Positions 1-8,554 of a stretch of DNA of 64,000 bases are shown here, in pieces. Numbering within the stretch: the stretch's first letter is position 1; every line of letters starts with the position of its first letter. The notes under the pieces were generated by a model. The model was not told the origin of the DNA and did not search any database. It saw only the letters and a list, made by a program, of their open reading frames with translations. The stretch is from CAVVJA01 sp963809815. GTDB lineage: Bacteria; Actinomycetota; Actinomycetes; Mycobacteriales; Jatrophihabitantaceae. The DNA lies in the NCBI GenBank assembly GCA_963809815.1, contig CAWELM010000017.1, positions 539,139 through 603,138 on the forward strand. The letters run 5' to 3'. The position numbers were made by a program, and so were the translations under genes.

Positions 1-529
1 TCCAAGCGACAACCTGGTCGAGGAGGGTATTCAGCGCGGCGACGTGATAGGCGCTGGGCTTGAACACGCTGTAGTTCTCGAAGTCGGTGAGCAGCGACAG
101 CGCAACCTGCTGGCGCACGTCGGCCATCTGTAGCTCGCCTGAGATCAGGCGCAGCTGCTCGGCCGCCCGGGCGCCTCCGACTGCGCCGTACGAGACAAAG
201 CCGACGGCCTTGTTGTTCCACTCGGCGTACAGATAGTCGATGGCGTTCTTCAGCACGCCCGAGGTGCTGTGGTTGTACTCGGGGGTGACGATGACGAACC
301 CGTCGAAGGAGGCGATCTTGTCGGACCACTGCTTGGTGTGGTCGTTCTGGTACTGGCCCATCGAGGGCGGCAGCGGCTCGTCCAGGTGCGGTAGCGGGTA
401 GTCGCGCAGGTCGACGAGCTCGAAGTCCGCATCGCTGCGGAGTGCGGCGGTTTCGTACACCCACTTGGCGACCTGCTCGCCATTGCGGTTGGGCCGGGTG
501 CTGCCCAGGATGATGCCGATCCGGGTCAT
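1..529 (-). CDS. NADPH-dependent FMN reductase, partial (C-terminus outside window)
   Basis: Reading the minus strand from an ATG at 529 gives a flavodoxin-fold protein that begins MTRIGIILGSTRPNRNGEQV. The GSTRxxRxG phosphate-binding loop of the NADPH-dependent FMN reductase family is seen at residues 9-17, and the TPEYNHSTSGVLKNAIDYL motif lies near residues 82-100. About 176 residues are visible, so only a short C-terminal tail is missing. The start is supported by a GAGGA ribosome site just upstream. The family reduces FMN or quinones with NAD(P)H in the cytoplasm. It is divergently arranged with a TetR regulator 84 bp away, which suggests local control by that repressor. Confidence 0.9.
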   Translation of the reverse strand, partial: MTRIGIILGSTRPNRNGEQVAKWVYETAALRSDADFELVDLRDYPLPHLDEPLPPSMGQYQNDHTKQWSDKIASFDGFVIVTPEYNHSTSGVLKNAIDYLYAEWNNKAVGFVSYGAVGGARAAEQLRLISGELQMADVRQQVALSLLTDFENYSVFKPSAYHVAALNTLLDQVVAW

Positions 530-567
530 GGGAGTTCCTCCTGCATGCGTGGTTGCGATTCCCAGCG

Positions 568-607
568 TAAACGGACTTTACCCCGGTTAGTATTCCGGCC
601 GTAGAGT
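568..607. promoter_or_regulatory. Divergent promoter region with imperfect TetR-type dyad
   Basis: TAAACGG at 568-574 and CCGGTTA at 583-589 form an imperfect inverted repeat (TAAnCGG-N8-CCGnTTA) between the reductase and the TetR gene. A -10-like TAGAGT at 602-607 ends six bases before the GTG at 614, consistent with a leaderless tetR transcript. Assignment as the TetR operator is inferred from position only. Confidence 0.4.
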
Positions 608-613
608 AACCCG

Positions 614-1219
614 GTGGGTCAGCCCGTGGTGTCGTGGGGAGCCTCGCCCGACGAGCGCGCCGATGCCGCGCGCAACCGCCGGCACCTCCTGGCCACGGCC
701 CGGGAAATGCTCGCCGAGCAGGGCCCGGACAAGCTGACCATGGACGGACTGGCCGAGCGTGCGTGTCTCGGTAAGGGAACGGTGTTCCGCAGGTTCGGCA
801 CCCGGGCGGGGATCTTCGCCGCCCTACTCGACGATGACGAGAGGGCGTTCCAGCAAGAGGTCCTAGCGGGTCCCCCGCCGCTCGGCCCGGGCGCGCTGCC
901 ACTGGACCGCCTGATCGCCTACGGTCGGGCCCGAATCGGATTCCTTGTCACGCACTGCGAGATCGCCCGCGCCGCGTTGGCGCCGATACGAGCCGGATCA
1001 CAGACGCCCATGTCCCAGATGCATATCCGGATGCTGCTCGGGCAAATGGATCTTGGCGACGTCAACCGCGACATGCTTGCCGTCCAACTGACCGCCGCCC
1101 TGGACGGCCCCCTGCTGCTCTATCTATCCGCGTCTGACCTCATCGACGCCGCCCCCGATATCACGGAACGGATCGCCCAAAGCTGGCAGGACCTGGTGCA
1201 GCGCGTATGCCGGCGTTGA
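614..1219 (+). CDS. TetR/AcrR family transcriptional regulator
   Basis: This 201-residue protein has an N-terminal helix-turn-helix of TetR type (residues about 22-65, including LTMDGLAERACLGKGTVFRRF) and a helical ligand-binding C-terminal half. The GTG start has no ribosome site but sits six bases after a TAGAGT -10-like box, so it may be leaderless. It is divergent from the FMN reductase gene and most likely represses it in response to an electrophile or quinone-like ligand. The ligand is unknown. Confidence 0.88.
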   Translation: MGQPVVSWGASPDERADAARNRRHLLATAREMLAEQGPDKLTMDGLAERACLGKGTVFRRFGTRAGIFAALLDDDERAFQQEVLAGPPPLGPGALPLDRLIAYGRARIGFLVTHCEIARAALAPIRAGSQTPMSQMHIRMLLGQMDLGDVNRDMLAVQLTAALDGPLLLYLSASDLIDAAPDITERIAQSWQDLVQRVCRR

Positions 1220-1403
1220 TCCCGCTCCAGCAGCGGGTGGCGTGACCTCGCCTGCCGACGTCAGGCCAGTGCCCGAACAGCTGTCTTGCGCCATTTCAGG
1301 CGGTGGCCTGAATGACGAGATTCGACGCCGCGGCGATGGCCGCCCCCGGTCGTGGGTGACAGCTGGTTGTCGAGACCTGGGAACCCTCTCCGGGCGACGC
1401 GGC

Positions 1404-1826
1404 CTAGTCGGGGAGCAGCCGGAGACGTTCGGCGTGGCGTGGGCGGATGGCGCTGAAGTGGTGGTGGTCAAGGCTGGCCAGCTCGGTCAGTCTGAGGCGC
1501 TCGCACACCGCCACGACGGTCGCATCGGTCGTTCCCAGCGGCAAGTTCTCGTAGACGAGAACCAACTCCCCGGCCCGGCGGTAGTCATCGGGCGTGAGGT
1601 CAACCGGTCGCAGCGTTCCATCCGCCAACGAGGTCAGAAACTGAGACTCGACTCGCGGGCCGCCCTCCCGGGCCAGTAGATAACCGACCTCGGCCGCCAC
1701 GGTGCCGGGCACCAGAAGGGCGCGCCCGGTTCGGTGCAGCCCGGTGAACAGATCAACACACTCGAGGTGACGGGCATCGTCGTTGATGGCGGCGGCGACC
1801 AGCGGGCCCGTGTCACAAACGATCAC
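1404..1826 (-). CDS. vapC: VapC-like PIN-domain ribonuclease toxin
   Basis: This 140-residue protein has the PIN-domain pattern: D5 in MIVCDTGPL, E46 in AAEVGYLL, D101 in GTTDATVV and D120 in ASLDHHHF. These four acidic residues match the metal-binding set of PIN nucleases. The GTG start follows the antitoxin stop by only 3 bp, as expected of a two-gene toxin-antitoxin operon. VapC toxins cleave tRNA or rRNA when released from their antitoxin; the RNA target here cannot be read from sequence. Confidence 0.85.
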   Translation of the reverse strand: MIVCDTGPLVAAAINDDARHLECVDLFTGLHRTGRALLVPGTVAAEVGYLLAREGGPRVESQFLTSLADGTLRPVDLTPDDYRRAGELVLVYENLPLGTTDATVVAVCERLRLTELASLDHHHFSAIRPRHAERLRLLPD

Positions 1827-1829
1827 GGC

Positions 1830-2081
1830 TCAGCGGCCGAAACCGTCGGCCAGCAGCTCGTCCACCCGTGCCGACGTGTCCATCCGGCCGGAGGTGAGCG
1901 CGCCGAACCACGGTGGCGGCCACGCCGACGCCGCGCCTCGTTCGGCCAGCCGCCGCACCTCAGCCAGCGCCGCCGGCACCTGCTCCTCCGGTAGCCCGTC
2001 CACCAGCCGACGAAGTTCGTCCCGGGCAGCGGTCACGCCCCAGATGCTACCGACCACCCCGCCGTCGACGATCATGTGCAC
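1830..2081 (-). CDS. Antitoxin partner of the adjacent PIN toxin
   Basis: This is a small protein of up to 83 residues with an amphipathic N-terminal helix (ARDELRRLVDGLPEEQV) and a short C-terminal tail containing WPPPWFGAL. The pattern resembles actinobacterial VapB-like antitoxins that neutralise PIN toxins through a C-terminal tail. It lies immediately upstream of vapC in the same direction. Three starts are possible: GTG 2081, ATG 2075, or GTG 2036 with a GGGG just upstream. The last would remove the first 15 residues. The DNA-binding type is not clear. Confidence 0.7.
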   Translation of the reverse strand: MHMIVDGGVVGSIWGVTAARDELRRLVDGLPEEQVPAALAEVRRLAERGAASAWPPPWFGALTSGRMDTSARVDELLADGFGR

Positions 2082-2084
2082 GCC

Positions 2085-2111
2085 GTTGCATAGCGCTGCG
2101 CCGGTTGCATA
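2085..2111. promoter_or_regulatory. Direct repeat GTTGCATA upstream of the toxin-antitoxin pair
   Basis: GTTGCATA occurs at 2085-2092 and again at 2104-2111, a 19-bp step. The repeats lie just upstream of the antitoxin start and could be an autoregulatory site. This is position-based inference. Confidence 0.25.
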
Positions 2112-2199
2112 AGTAATGGTCTGTGACTCCCGGCGGGTGGAGGACGAAATCTATCCGCGGTCCGATGCGGCAGCGGGTTGCCCTGCGAATGATCGCGGT

Positions 2200-3117
2200 A
2201 TGACAAGTTCTCTGATCGTCACCGTCCGCGGGCTCAGCAAGTCCTACGGCGAACGGGTCGTTGTTGACTCGCTCGACCTTGACGTGCGCTCCGGCGAGAT
2301 CGTCGGCCTGATCGGTGCCAACGGTGCGGGCAAGACGACTACCGTCGAATGCATCCAAGGGTTGCGCCGACCGGATGCCGGCGTGCTGCGCGTACTGGGC
2401 TGCGACCCGACGCGCGACGCCGGGCGACTGCGCCCGATGCTCGGCAGTCAGTTGCAGGACTCGGCCCTGCCCGACCGGCTGCGTGTCCACGAAGCGGTTG
2501 CGTTGTTCGCCACCGAGCGGGCACGTGACGCAGCTGACCTGCTGGAGCGCTTCGGCCTGTCCGCGCGACGAAACTCCGCTTTCGCCGGACTATCAGGCGG
2601 CGAGCGGCAGCGCCTGTTCCTCGTGCTCGCGCTACTCAATCGACCGCAGCTGGTGATCCTCGACGAGCTGACGCAGGGGCTCGACCCAGCCGCGCGCCAT
2701 GGCGTGTGGCGGGCCGTTGCACAGCTGCGCGAGGAAGGCGCCACGGTCCTGCTCGTGACCCACGAACTCGACGAGGCAGAGGCACTGTGCGATCGAGTGA
2801 TCGCGATGCGGGACGGTCACATCCTCGACCAGGGGACGCCCGCCGACCTCATCGACCGCAACGCCAGGTGGGCTACCACTCGGTTCAGCTGGGACGGGCC
2901 GCACAACTTCCGGGCGCTGCCCGGTGTTCGTGACGTCGTTGTCGAGCCCGGCCGACTCACCGTCCACGGCAACCGCCAGTCGATCGCCCACGTGAGTGCC
3001 GAACTCGTCCGCTCCGGGCAGATCCCACCCGACCTCGCCGTCGAGATGCCCAACCTCGAAGCCGCTCTGCTGCACCTGCTGGAGGGCACCGATGACCGAG
3101 AGATGGTGACCATCTGA
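2200..3117 (+). CDS. ABC transporter ATP-binding protein (drug/lipid exporter type)
   Basis: This 305-residue ATPase has Walker A GANGAGKTT (residues 39-47), signature LSGGERQRL (about 133-141) and Walker B LVILDE followed by the TQGLDP D-loop. The ATG at 2200 is chosen because translation from there matches the family N-terminus; the frame is open further upstream without a ribosome site. The C-terminal 80 residues resemble the accessory region of DrrA-type ATPases. It overlaps the permease start by one base (TGATG), so the two are translationally coupled. It powers export by the ABC-2 permease encoded next. The substrate is not known. Confidence 0.92.
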   Translation: MTSSLIVTVRGLSKSYGERVVVDSLDLDVRSGEIVGLIGANGAGKTTTVECIQGLRRPDAGVLRVLGCDPTRDAGRLRPMLGSQLQDSALPDRLRVHEAVALFATERARDAADLLERFGLSARRNSAFAGLSGGERQRLFLVLALLNRPQLVILDELTQGLDPAARHGVWRAVAQLREEGATVLLVTHELDEAEALCDRVIAMRDGHILDQGTPADLIDRNARWATTRFSWDGPHNFRALPGVRDVVVEPGRLTVHGNRQSIAHVSAELVRSGQIPPDLAVEMPNLEAALLHLLEGTDDREMVTI

Positions 3118-3881
3118 TGTCCGCCCTGACCGTCCCGAAAGTCGTCGACTCGACCCTGCTGCGGCTCGTCCGCACCGAATTGAAGCTGGTCCGGCGCGAC
3201 CCGCTCGTGCTCACGTTCGTCCTCGTGTTCCCGATCGTGACGATGCTGATCATCGGCGGTGCGTTCGGCACCGATCCGGACCCGGCGTTTGCCGGCCAGA
3301 ACCCGTCGCACTGGTACGTCGCGTCGTACTTCACCGTCGTGATCGCCTCGACCGGCCTGGTCATGCTGCCGGTGCACCTGGCCGCTTATCGGGAGCGCGG
3401 CGTGATACGCCGGTTCGCGGCTGCCGGCTTCCCGCGCTGGTCGTTCGCGTTGGCCGAAATGGTCATCGGATTGGCCACGATAGCTGTGGCCGGCGCCGTC
3501 CTTCTCGTCGTTGCCGCGCCGGTCTACGGCATCCCGTCGGTGCACCACGCGGGGCGGGTGATCGCCGGACTCGGGTTTGGTTCGATCGGCTTCGTAAGCA
3601 TCGGTGTGCTGCTCGGTTCGCTCCTACCGAGCGCGCGGGCGGCCCAAGCAGTCGGCTTGATGCTCTTCTTCCCGTCGTTCCTGCTCGGTGCCGGCGGTCC
3701 GCCGCCGCATGTGATGGGGTCGGCGTTGCGTCATGTCGCCGACGTTCTGCCATTGACCTGGGTCACCAAATCGATTCGCGAGCCCTGGCTCGGTATCGGT
3801 ACCGCGACACCGGCGCTGATCGCGGTAGCTGTGCTCGCCGTCGTGGCGACATATGTCGCGGTGCGGCGCACGGCCCTGTAA
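3117..3881 (+). CDS. ABC-2 type transporter permease
   Basis: This 254-residue integral membrane protein has about six hydrophobic segments, typical of ABC-2 permeases, and a conserved loop near AAGFPRWSF. It begins inside the stop codon of the ATPase gene. Together they form a two-component exporter. A histidine kinase and response regulator follow directly, the usual arrangement for actinobacterial envelope-stress or antibiotic-responsive exporters. Confidence 0.9.
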   Translation: MSALTVPKVVDSTLLRLVRTELKLVRRDPLVLTFVLVFPIVTMLIIGGAFGTDPDPAFAGQNPSHWYVASYFTVVIASTGLVMLPVHLAAYRERGVIRRFAAAGFPRWSFALAEMVIGLATIAVAGAVLLVVAAPVYGIPSVHHAGRVIAGLGFGSIGFVSIGVLLGSLLPSARAAQAVGLMLFFPSFLLGAGGPPPHVMGSALRHVADVLPLTWVTKSIREPWLGIGTATPALIAVAVLAVVATYVAVRRTAL

Positions 3882-3897
3882 ATGTAGGCATTGACTT

Positions 3898-5016
3898 GTG
3901 ACTGACCTGACGCGCATGCCGGAGCCGCTCCCTCGCACTGCGAGGTGGGCGGTCTTCGGCGTGTTCGCGCTCCTGGTCGTTGTCGGAGTAGTCCGGCGCG
4001 CGGGCGATCGCCCCATCCTTGCCCTCGTGTTCGGCCTGGCCGGGCTCGTTCTCGGCGCGGCGGCGTTCTTCGCGTCCCGCACTTGGATGCTGCCGGCCGC
4101 GGCCGGGGCTGTCGCTGCGGTCGCCGTCGTGTGCAACGGCGTGCCGTCCAATGTCGGCTGGTTCGCCGTGATCGTGCTGGTCGGTTGGGCGGCGCTCGCG
4201 GCGCCCATGCTCGTCACGGCCGTCCTCGCGGTTGGGACTGTTCTCCTCTTGCTGGGCGAGTTTCTCTTCACCGTGCAGGACCCGGGTTGGTTCGGCTGGA
4301 TTGGCGGCACGGTCTTTGCCTTCGTCGGCTGCACGTTCGCGCGACGGCAGCGCGACCTGCTCGTGCAGCTGCGTGAGGCGCAGGCCGGTCTGGCGCAGCG
4401 CGCGCAGGCCGAGGAGCGCAACCGTATTGCCCGCGAGATGCACGACGTGATCGCGCACAGCCTCACGGTGTCGCTGTTGCACGTGTCATCGGCCCGGCTC
4501 GCGCTTGCCGACGACCCGGATGAGGCGGCGCGGGCGTTGGCCGAGGCCGAGCGACTCGGCCGCGAGAGTCTCGAGGAGGTGCGCCACGCGGTCGGCCTGA
4601 TGCGGGGACCGACCGATCGGATGAGGCCGTTGCCGGGCGGTAGCGACATCATCGGCCTGGTCGAGCAATTCCGCGGCGCCGGCGTCGACGTGCGCCTGCA
4701 CCTGGACGGCGACATCGGTGCGATGCCGGCCACCGTCGGGTTGGCCGCCTACCGGATCGTGCAAGAGAGCCTGACCAACGCCGCGAAGCATGCACCGCAG
4801 GCCGCCTGCACGGTATATGTCGCCGTCACCGACTCGACCGTGCAAGTGACGGTCGACAGTTCCGGTCCGCCCACCGCGGGGACCGGCCTCGGGCTGCTCG
4901 GCATGCGCGAACGCGCCGAGGCGCTGGGCGGACAGTGCGAGGCCGGTCCGGGCGGCAGCGGCTGGCTGGTGCACGCCGCCTTACCCCTGCACGCGACGCA
5001 CGGAGCGGCGAAATGA
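3898..5016 (+). CDS. Sensor histidine kinase (NarX/DesK-like, HisKA_3)
   Basis: This 372-residue protein has an N-terminal half with about five membrane segments and little extracytoplasmic sequence. A HisKA_3 box follows, with phospho-acceptor His in RNRIAREMHDVIAHSLTV near residue 181. It ends in a HATPase_c domain with IVQESLTNAAKHAP and GTGLGLLGMRERAEALGG. Such intramembrane sensors detect membrane or envelope perturbation. The gene starts with GTG 16 bp after the permease stop and overlaps the response regulator start by 4 bp (ATGA). Confidence 0.93.
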   Translation: MTDLTRMPEPLPRTARWAVFGVFALLVVVGVVRRAGDRPILALVFGLAGLVLGAAAFFASRTWMLPAAAGAVAAVAVVCNGVPSNVGWFAVIVLVGWAALAAPMLVTAVLAVGTVLLLLGEFLFTVQDPGWFGWIGGTVFAFVGCTFARRQRDLLVQLREAQAGLAQRAQAEERNRIAREMHDVIAHSLTVSLLHVSSARLALADDPDEAARALAEAERLGRESLEEVRHAVGLMRGPTDRMRPLPGGSDIIGLVEQFRGAGVDVRLHLDGDIGAMPATVGLAAYRIVQESLTNAAKHAPQAACTVYVAVTDSTVQVTVDSSGPPTAGTGLGLLGMRERAEALGGQCEAGPGGSGWLVHAALPLHATHGAAK

Positions 5017-5678
5017 TCCGCGTCCTCATCGTCGACGACCAGGAACTCGTCCGGGCCGGCCTCCGTGGCATCCTGCGCGAGCGGTACGGCTTCGACATCG
5101 TCGGCGAATGTGCTGACGGGTCCGGCGTCGCCGCCGCCGTGGTTCGCCTGCAACCGGACGTCGTGCTGATGGACGTCCGCATGCCGGTCGTCGATGGCGT
5201 GGCCGCGACCAAGGCGATCGGCCGGGTCGCCGACCCACCACCGGTGCTGGTACTCACCACGTTCGACGACGACGAGATCCTCGCGGCCGCGCTTCGGGCC
5301 GGCGCATCGGGCTTCCTCCTCAAGGGTGTGCCGGCCGAGGACCTACAGCGCGCGGTGCGCACAGTTGCTGAGGGCGGGGCCTGGCTGGATCCCGCGGTGA
5401 CCGGGCGGGTCCTGACCGCCTATCGCGCGGCGCCGAATGTCTCTTCCCCCGCCGAGAGCCTCGATGTCCTCACCGCGCGTGAGCGCGAGGTGCTCGCGCT
5501 CATCGGGCAGGGCATGTCCAACGCCGAGATTGCCGCCCATCTCGTGCTCGGCGAGGGAACGGTGAAGACCCACGTCAATCACGTCTTCACCAAGCTCGAC
5601 CTGCGTGATCGGGCGGCGGCGATAGTCTTCGCGTTCGACTGCGGCCTGGTAAGCCCACGCCCGAAGCCGACCGAGTGA
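5013..5678 (+). CDS. NarL/FixJ family response regulator
   Basis: This 221-residue two-domain regulator has a receiver domain beginning MIRVLIVDDQELVRAGL. The acidic pair is in VDDQ, the phosphorylated Asp is in VVLMDVRMP (about residue 53), and the conserved Lys is in FLLKGVP. A LuxR-type HTH follows (LTAREREVLALIGQGMSN, about residue 153 onward). The ATG at 5013 overlaps the kinase stop, so an in-frame extension upstream is not used. It completes the exporter/two-component unit, and the likely targets include the exporter's own promoter. Confidence 0.94.
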   Translation: MIRVLIVDDQELVRAGLRGILRERYGFDIVGECADGSGVAAAVVRLQPDVVLMDVRMPVVDGVAATKAIGRVADPPPVLVLTTFDDDEILAAALRAGASGFLLKGVPAEDLQRAVRTVAEGGAWLDPAVTGRVLTAYRAAPNVSSPAESLDVLTAREREVLALIGQGMSNAEIAAHLVLGEGTVKTHVNHVFTKLDLRDRAAAIVFAFDCGLVSPRPKPTE

Positions 5679-5695
5679 CGCCGAGTGAGGCGGGT

Positions 5696-6619
5696 TCAGA
5701 CCTTCTGGACAACAACGCCCGGGCGGACCTCGGCCATGACGTCGATCGCGACGCTGCCGGCCACAGGAACCGCTACGGCCGCGGCCGAGACGGCAGCGGC
5801 ATCGGCGAGCAGCTCACGCCACGGGTCGTGACGGGCAAGCCCGCGGGCGAGCGCGCCGGCGAGCGCATCACCCGCGCCGGTTTGGTTGCCGCGTATCCGC
5901 CGTGGCAGCCGAACGTCAAATACGGCCGAGGGGGTGACGGCGACGAAACCCTCGGCGCCGAGCGACACGATCCCGGCCTCGGCCCCGCTGTCGCACAGCA
6001 GCTGGGCGGCGTCGCGTGCGTCCTGGCGCGTGGTGACGGGACTCCCGAACAGGTGGGCGACCTCGGCCGCATTGGGTTTCGCCACGTCGGGTCGCGCGCG
6101 GAGTGCGTGCCGCAACTGCTCGCCTTCAGCGTCAAGTACTACCGCCGCGCCGTTCGCGCGGGCGATTGCCACGAGTTCGGCATAGGCGGTGTCCGGGCAC
6201 CCGGGTGGCACGCTGCCGGACATGACGACAACGAGCCCTGTCTTGGCAATCTCGCCAAACGCGGTGGTGAACGCGGTCCATTCGGCAGCGCTCACCGGCG
6301 GCCCCGGTTCGTTGAACACCGTCGCATCTCTGGCGTCGACGACCGTCACCGTCCGGCGTGATTGCCCCGAGATCGGCGTGAACGCGGCGCGCAATCCACT
6401 GCGCTGTAGGTCCGCCGCGATTTCCGCGCCAGTCGTGCCACCGCACAGGCCTGCGACGGTTACCGGCTCGTCTAGTTGATGCAGCACACGGGCGACGTTG
6501 ACGCCCTTGCCGCCGGCGCGCGCGTGCACCTCGAGCACCCGGTGCGACCGACCGACCGATAACTCCAGCACTCGATACGTGACGTCGATCGCGGGGTTCA
6601 GGCATACCGTGACAATCAC
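5696..6619 (-). CDS. PfkB family sugar-phosphate kinase (1-phosphofructokinase/tagatose-6-phosphate kinase type)
   Basis: This 307-residue protein starts MIVTVCLNPAIDVTY and carries the two PfkB signatures, AGGKGVNVARVL near residue 36 and GNQTGAGDALAGALARG near residue 242. The latter contains the catalytic Asp and anion hole. GTG 6619 is chosen because it overlaps the ROK kinase stop by 4 bp (GTGA); an in-frame GTG at 6634 is possible. In the amino-sugar context it may phosphorylate tagatose-6-phosphate or fructose phosphate made downstream of the SIS deaminase. The exact substrate is inferred, not shown. Confidence 0.85.
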   Translation of the reverse strand: MIVTVCLNPAIDVTYRVLELSVGRSHRVLEVHARAGGKGVNVARVLHQLDEPVTVAGLCGGTTGAEIAADLQRSGLRAAFTPISGQSRRTVTVVDARDATVFNEPGPPVSAAEWTAFTTAFGEIAKTGLVVVMSGSVPPGCPDTAYAELVAIARANGAAVVLDAEGEQLRHALRARPDVAKPNAAEVAHLFGSPVTTRQDARDAAQLLCDSGAEAGIVSLGAEGFVAVTPSAVFDVRLPRRIRGNQTGAGDALAGALARGLARHDPWRELLADAAAVSAAAVAVPVAGSVAIDVMAEVRPGVVVQKV

Positions 6620-7557
6620 GCCGCCAGCGCCCACGTCGAGAAATCAGTTCGCCCGGCCGCCTGCCAGGCAAGAATCGCGGCTCCGAGTTGCCCGGCCCGT
6701 GATCCACACGTTGAGAGAACGACCGCAGGCGCGGGCCGCCACGCCAGCCGCCCGGTCAGTTCCTCCCGCACCGGATCGAGCAGCGCACCGCCGGCGGCTG
6801 CGAGGCCGCCGCCGAGGACGAACAGCTCTGGATCCAACAGCATGGTGGCGGATGCCAGGGCGATCCCGAGTGCCGTCATGGCCTCCCGCCAGACCGCATC
6901 GGCCACTGGGTCGGTATCGCGCGCGGCCGCGATGTCCGGCGCACCCAACGCCGCAGCGCCGCCCCGTCGGGCTCGATAGCGCCGGGCAATCGCTGCGCCC
7001 GAGGCGTACGTCTCGAGGCAGCCGCGCTGGCCGCACGCGCACATCTCGCCGTCCGGGTAGACCGGGACATGGCCGATCTCGCCGGCTAGCGAAGTGGCGC
7101 CCCGGACCGGCACACCATGAGACACGATCACGCCGGCGATTCCGGTGCCGATCACGACCACGAGGCAGTCCGAAACGCCGCGCGCCCGGCCCAGCAGGCA
7201 CTCAGCCAGCCCAGCCGCCCGTACGTCGTGCTCGAGCACGACCGGCACGCCGAGATCGGCGGCGAGCAAATCGCGGAGCGGGACGTCGCGCCAGCCGATG
7301 TTCGCCGCGTACAGCGCGGTTCCGGTCTCGACGTCGACCGAGCCGGGTACGACCACGCCGCCCGCGACGACATCCGGCCCAGTGAGCTCACGGGCGATCG
7401 CGCGCACCCGCTCGACAACGGTGCCGGGCCCGTCGGCCACCGGTGTGGGGCGCTCGATCTGCCGCAGCACGCGGCCGGCGGCGTTGAGTACGGCCGCCTT
7501 GATACCAGTGCCGCCGACGTCGATGGCTACTACGCCAAGCTCTGGTGCGTGATTCAC
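6616..7557 (-). CDS. ROK family sugar kinase, likely N-acetylglucosamine kinase
   Basis: This 313-residue protein has the ATP-binding motif VAIDVGGTGIKAAV at the N-terminus. The ROK signature with zinc-site pattern CACGQRGCLETYASG lies near residues 167-181, preceded by the catalytic-type EIGHVPV. Family members phosphorylate glucose, GlcNAc or related hexoses. It lies between the PfkB kinase and an SIS protein in the same operon as a sugar ABC transporter, which points to cytoplasmic GlcNAc or amino-sugar phosphorylation feeding NagA. The GTG start is 79 bp downstream of the SIS stop. Confidence 0.88.
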   Translation of the reverse strand: MNHAPELGVVAIDVGGTGIKAAVLNAAGRVLRQIERPTPVADGPGTVVERVRAIARELTGPDVVAGGVVVPGSVDVETGTALYAANIGWRDVPLRDLLAADLGVPVVLEHDVRAAGLAECLLGRARGVSDCLVVVIGTGIAGVIVSHGVPVRGATSLAGEIGHVPVYPDGEMCACGQRGCLETYASGAAIARRYRARRGGAAALGAPDIAAARDTDPVADAVWREAMTALGIALASATMLLDPELFVLGGGLAAAGGALLDPVREELTGRLAWRPAPAVVLSTCGSRAGQLGAAILAWQAAGRTDFSTWALAA

Positions 7558-7636
7558 TCAGAACCACCGGGACCATGCGACCCACGCGACCTACACCTGC
7601 ACCCGCTCCTTGGCGTTGCCAGCCCGCGATGCTCGC

Positions 7637-8524
7637 TCATTGGTCGGCAAGGATGATCGAGCGGGTGAGGTGGCGCGGCGAGTCCGGGTCAAGCCCCTTG
7701 CGCTCGGCGAGGGCTACGGCCAGACGCTGGGCGTTGACCAGGTCCGCCATCGGGTCGATGTCGGCTTGGACAACGAGTGCACCGGTCGCAGTGATCTCGT
7801 CGACCAGTCCGGCCGGAGCCGGGCCGAATAGCCACACCGCCGAGCGCTCGTCCACAACGCTTATCGGCCCGTGCCGGAACTCCATCGCCGGATAGGCCTC
7901 GGTCCACGACCGGGAGGCCTCCCGTAACTTCAGTGCCGCCTCGTTGGCCAGGCCGACGGTCCAGCCGGTGCCGAGAAACGTGAACTGGTCGCACCCGACG
8001 AGCCGGTCCGGGAGGTCGCGCCCTAGCTGGCGGCGCGCGTCCTCGACCACCGCATCGAGGTTCTCCCCCAGATGCGCCCGCCATAGCGCGAGGGCAGTCG
8101 TAGCGAAGCGGGTCTGTACAACCGACTGCTCGTCGGCGAAATCCAACACGATCGTCGCGCCCGCAAGTTGCGCGGCGGGCCGCGTTGCCGCCGTTGTGAG
8201 CACTGTCGAGTCCTGGTTCGGCAATGTTTCCAGCAGCCGGATGACCTCGGTGGTTGTCCCGGATCGCGTCAGCGCGACGACATGGTCGTACCGGCGCGAG
8301 TGCGGAAACTCTGATGCGGGGAAAGCGTCCGTCTCGCCGAGGCCGGCATTCTCGCGCAGCACCGCGCACGACTGTGCCATGTACAGCGACGTGCCGCACC
8401 CGACGATCGCGACTCGGGCATCCGGGGGCGGGAGAGCGTTTGCCACCTCGGGGGTGTGCGCAAGCTTTGCCGCCCGGAGCCAGCTGTCGGGCTGTGACTC
8501 GATCTCGGCCGCGACGAACGACAT
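7637..8524 (-). CDS. SIS-domain sugar isomerase/deaminase (NagB-II/AgaS/FrlB-like)
   Basis: This 295-residue protein has two SIS domains. The first has IVGCGTSLYMAQ and the sugar-phosphate loop TRSGTTTEVIRLL. The second has FLGTGWTVGLANEAALKLREAS, then EFRHGPISVV and a C-terminal GLDPDSPRHLTRSII. This is the isomerase-half architecture of GlmS without the glutaminase. In this context it probably deaminates or isomerises glucosamine- or galactosamine-6-phosphate. A second SIS paralogue lies at 12081-13109. A GGAAGG ribosome site precedes the ATG. Confidence 0.85.
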   Translation of the reverse strand: MSFVAAEIESQPDSWLRAAKLAHTPEVANALPPPDARVAIVGCGTSLYMAQSCAVLRENAGLGETDAFPASEFPHSRRYDHVVALTRSGTTTEVIRLLETLPNQDSTVLTTAATRPAAQLAGATIVLDFADEQSVVQTRFATTALALWRAHLGENLDAVVEDARRQLGRDLPDRLVGCDQFTFLGTGWTVGLANEAALKLREASRSWTEAYPAMEFRHGPISVVDERSAVWLFGPAPAGLVDEITATGALVVQADIDPMADLVNAQRLAVALAERKGLDPDSPRHLTRSIILADQ

Positions 8525-8554
8525 GCGTTGGAGTCCTTCCGATGCGGCTTCGGG

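Noticed and set aside
1242..1679. Plus-strand ORF of 145 codons opposite vapC
   Set aside because: It is antisense to a clear PIN-domain gene and has no protein features.
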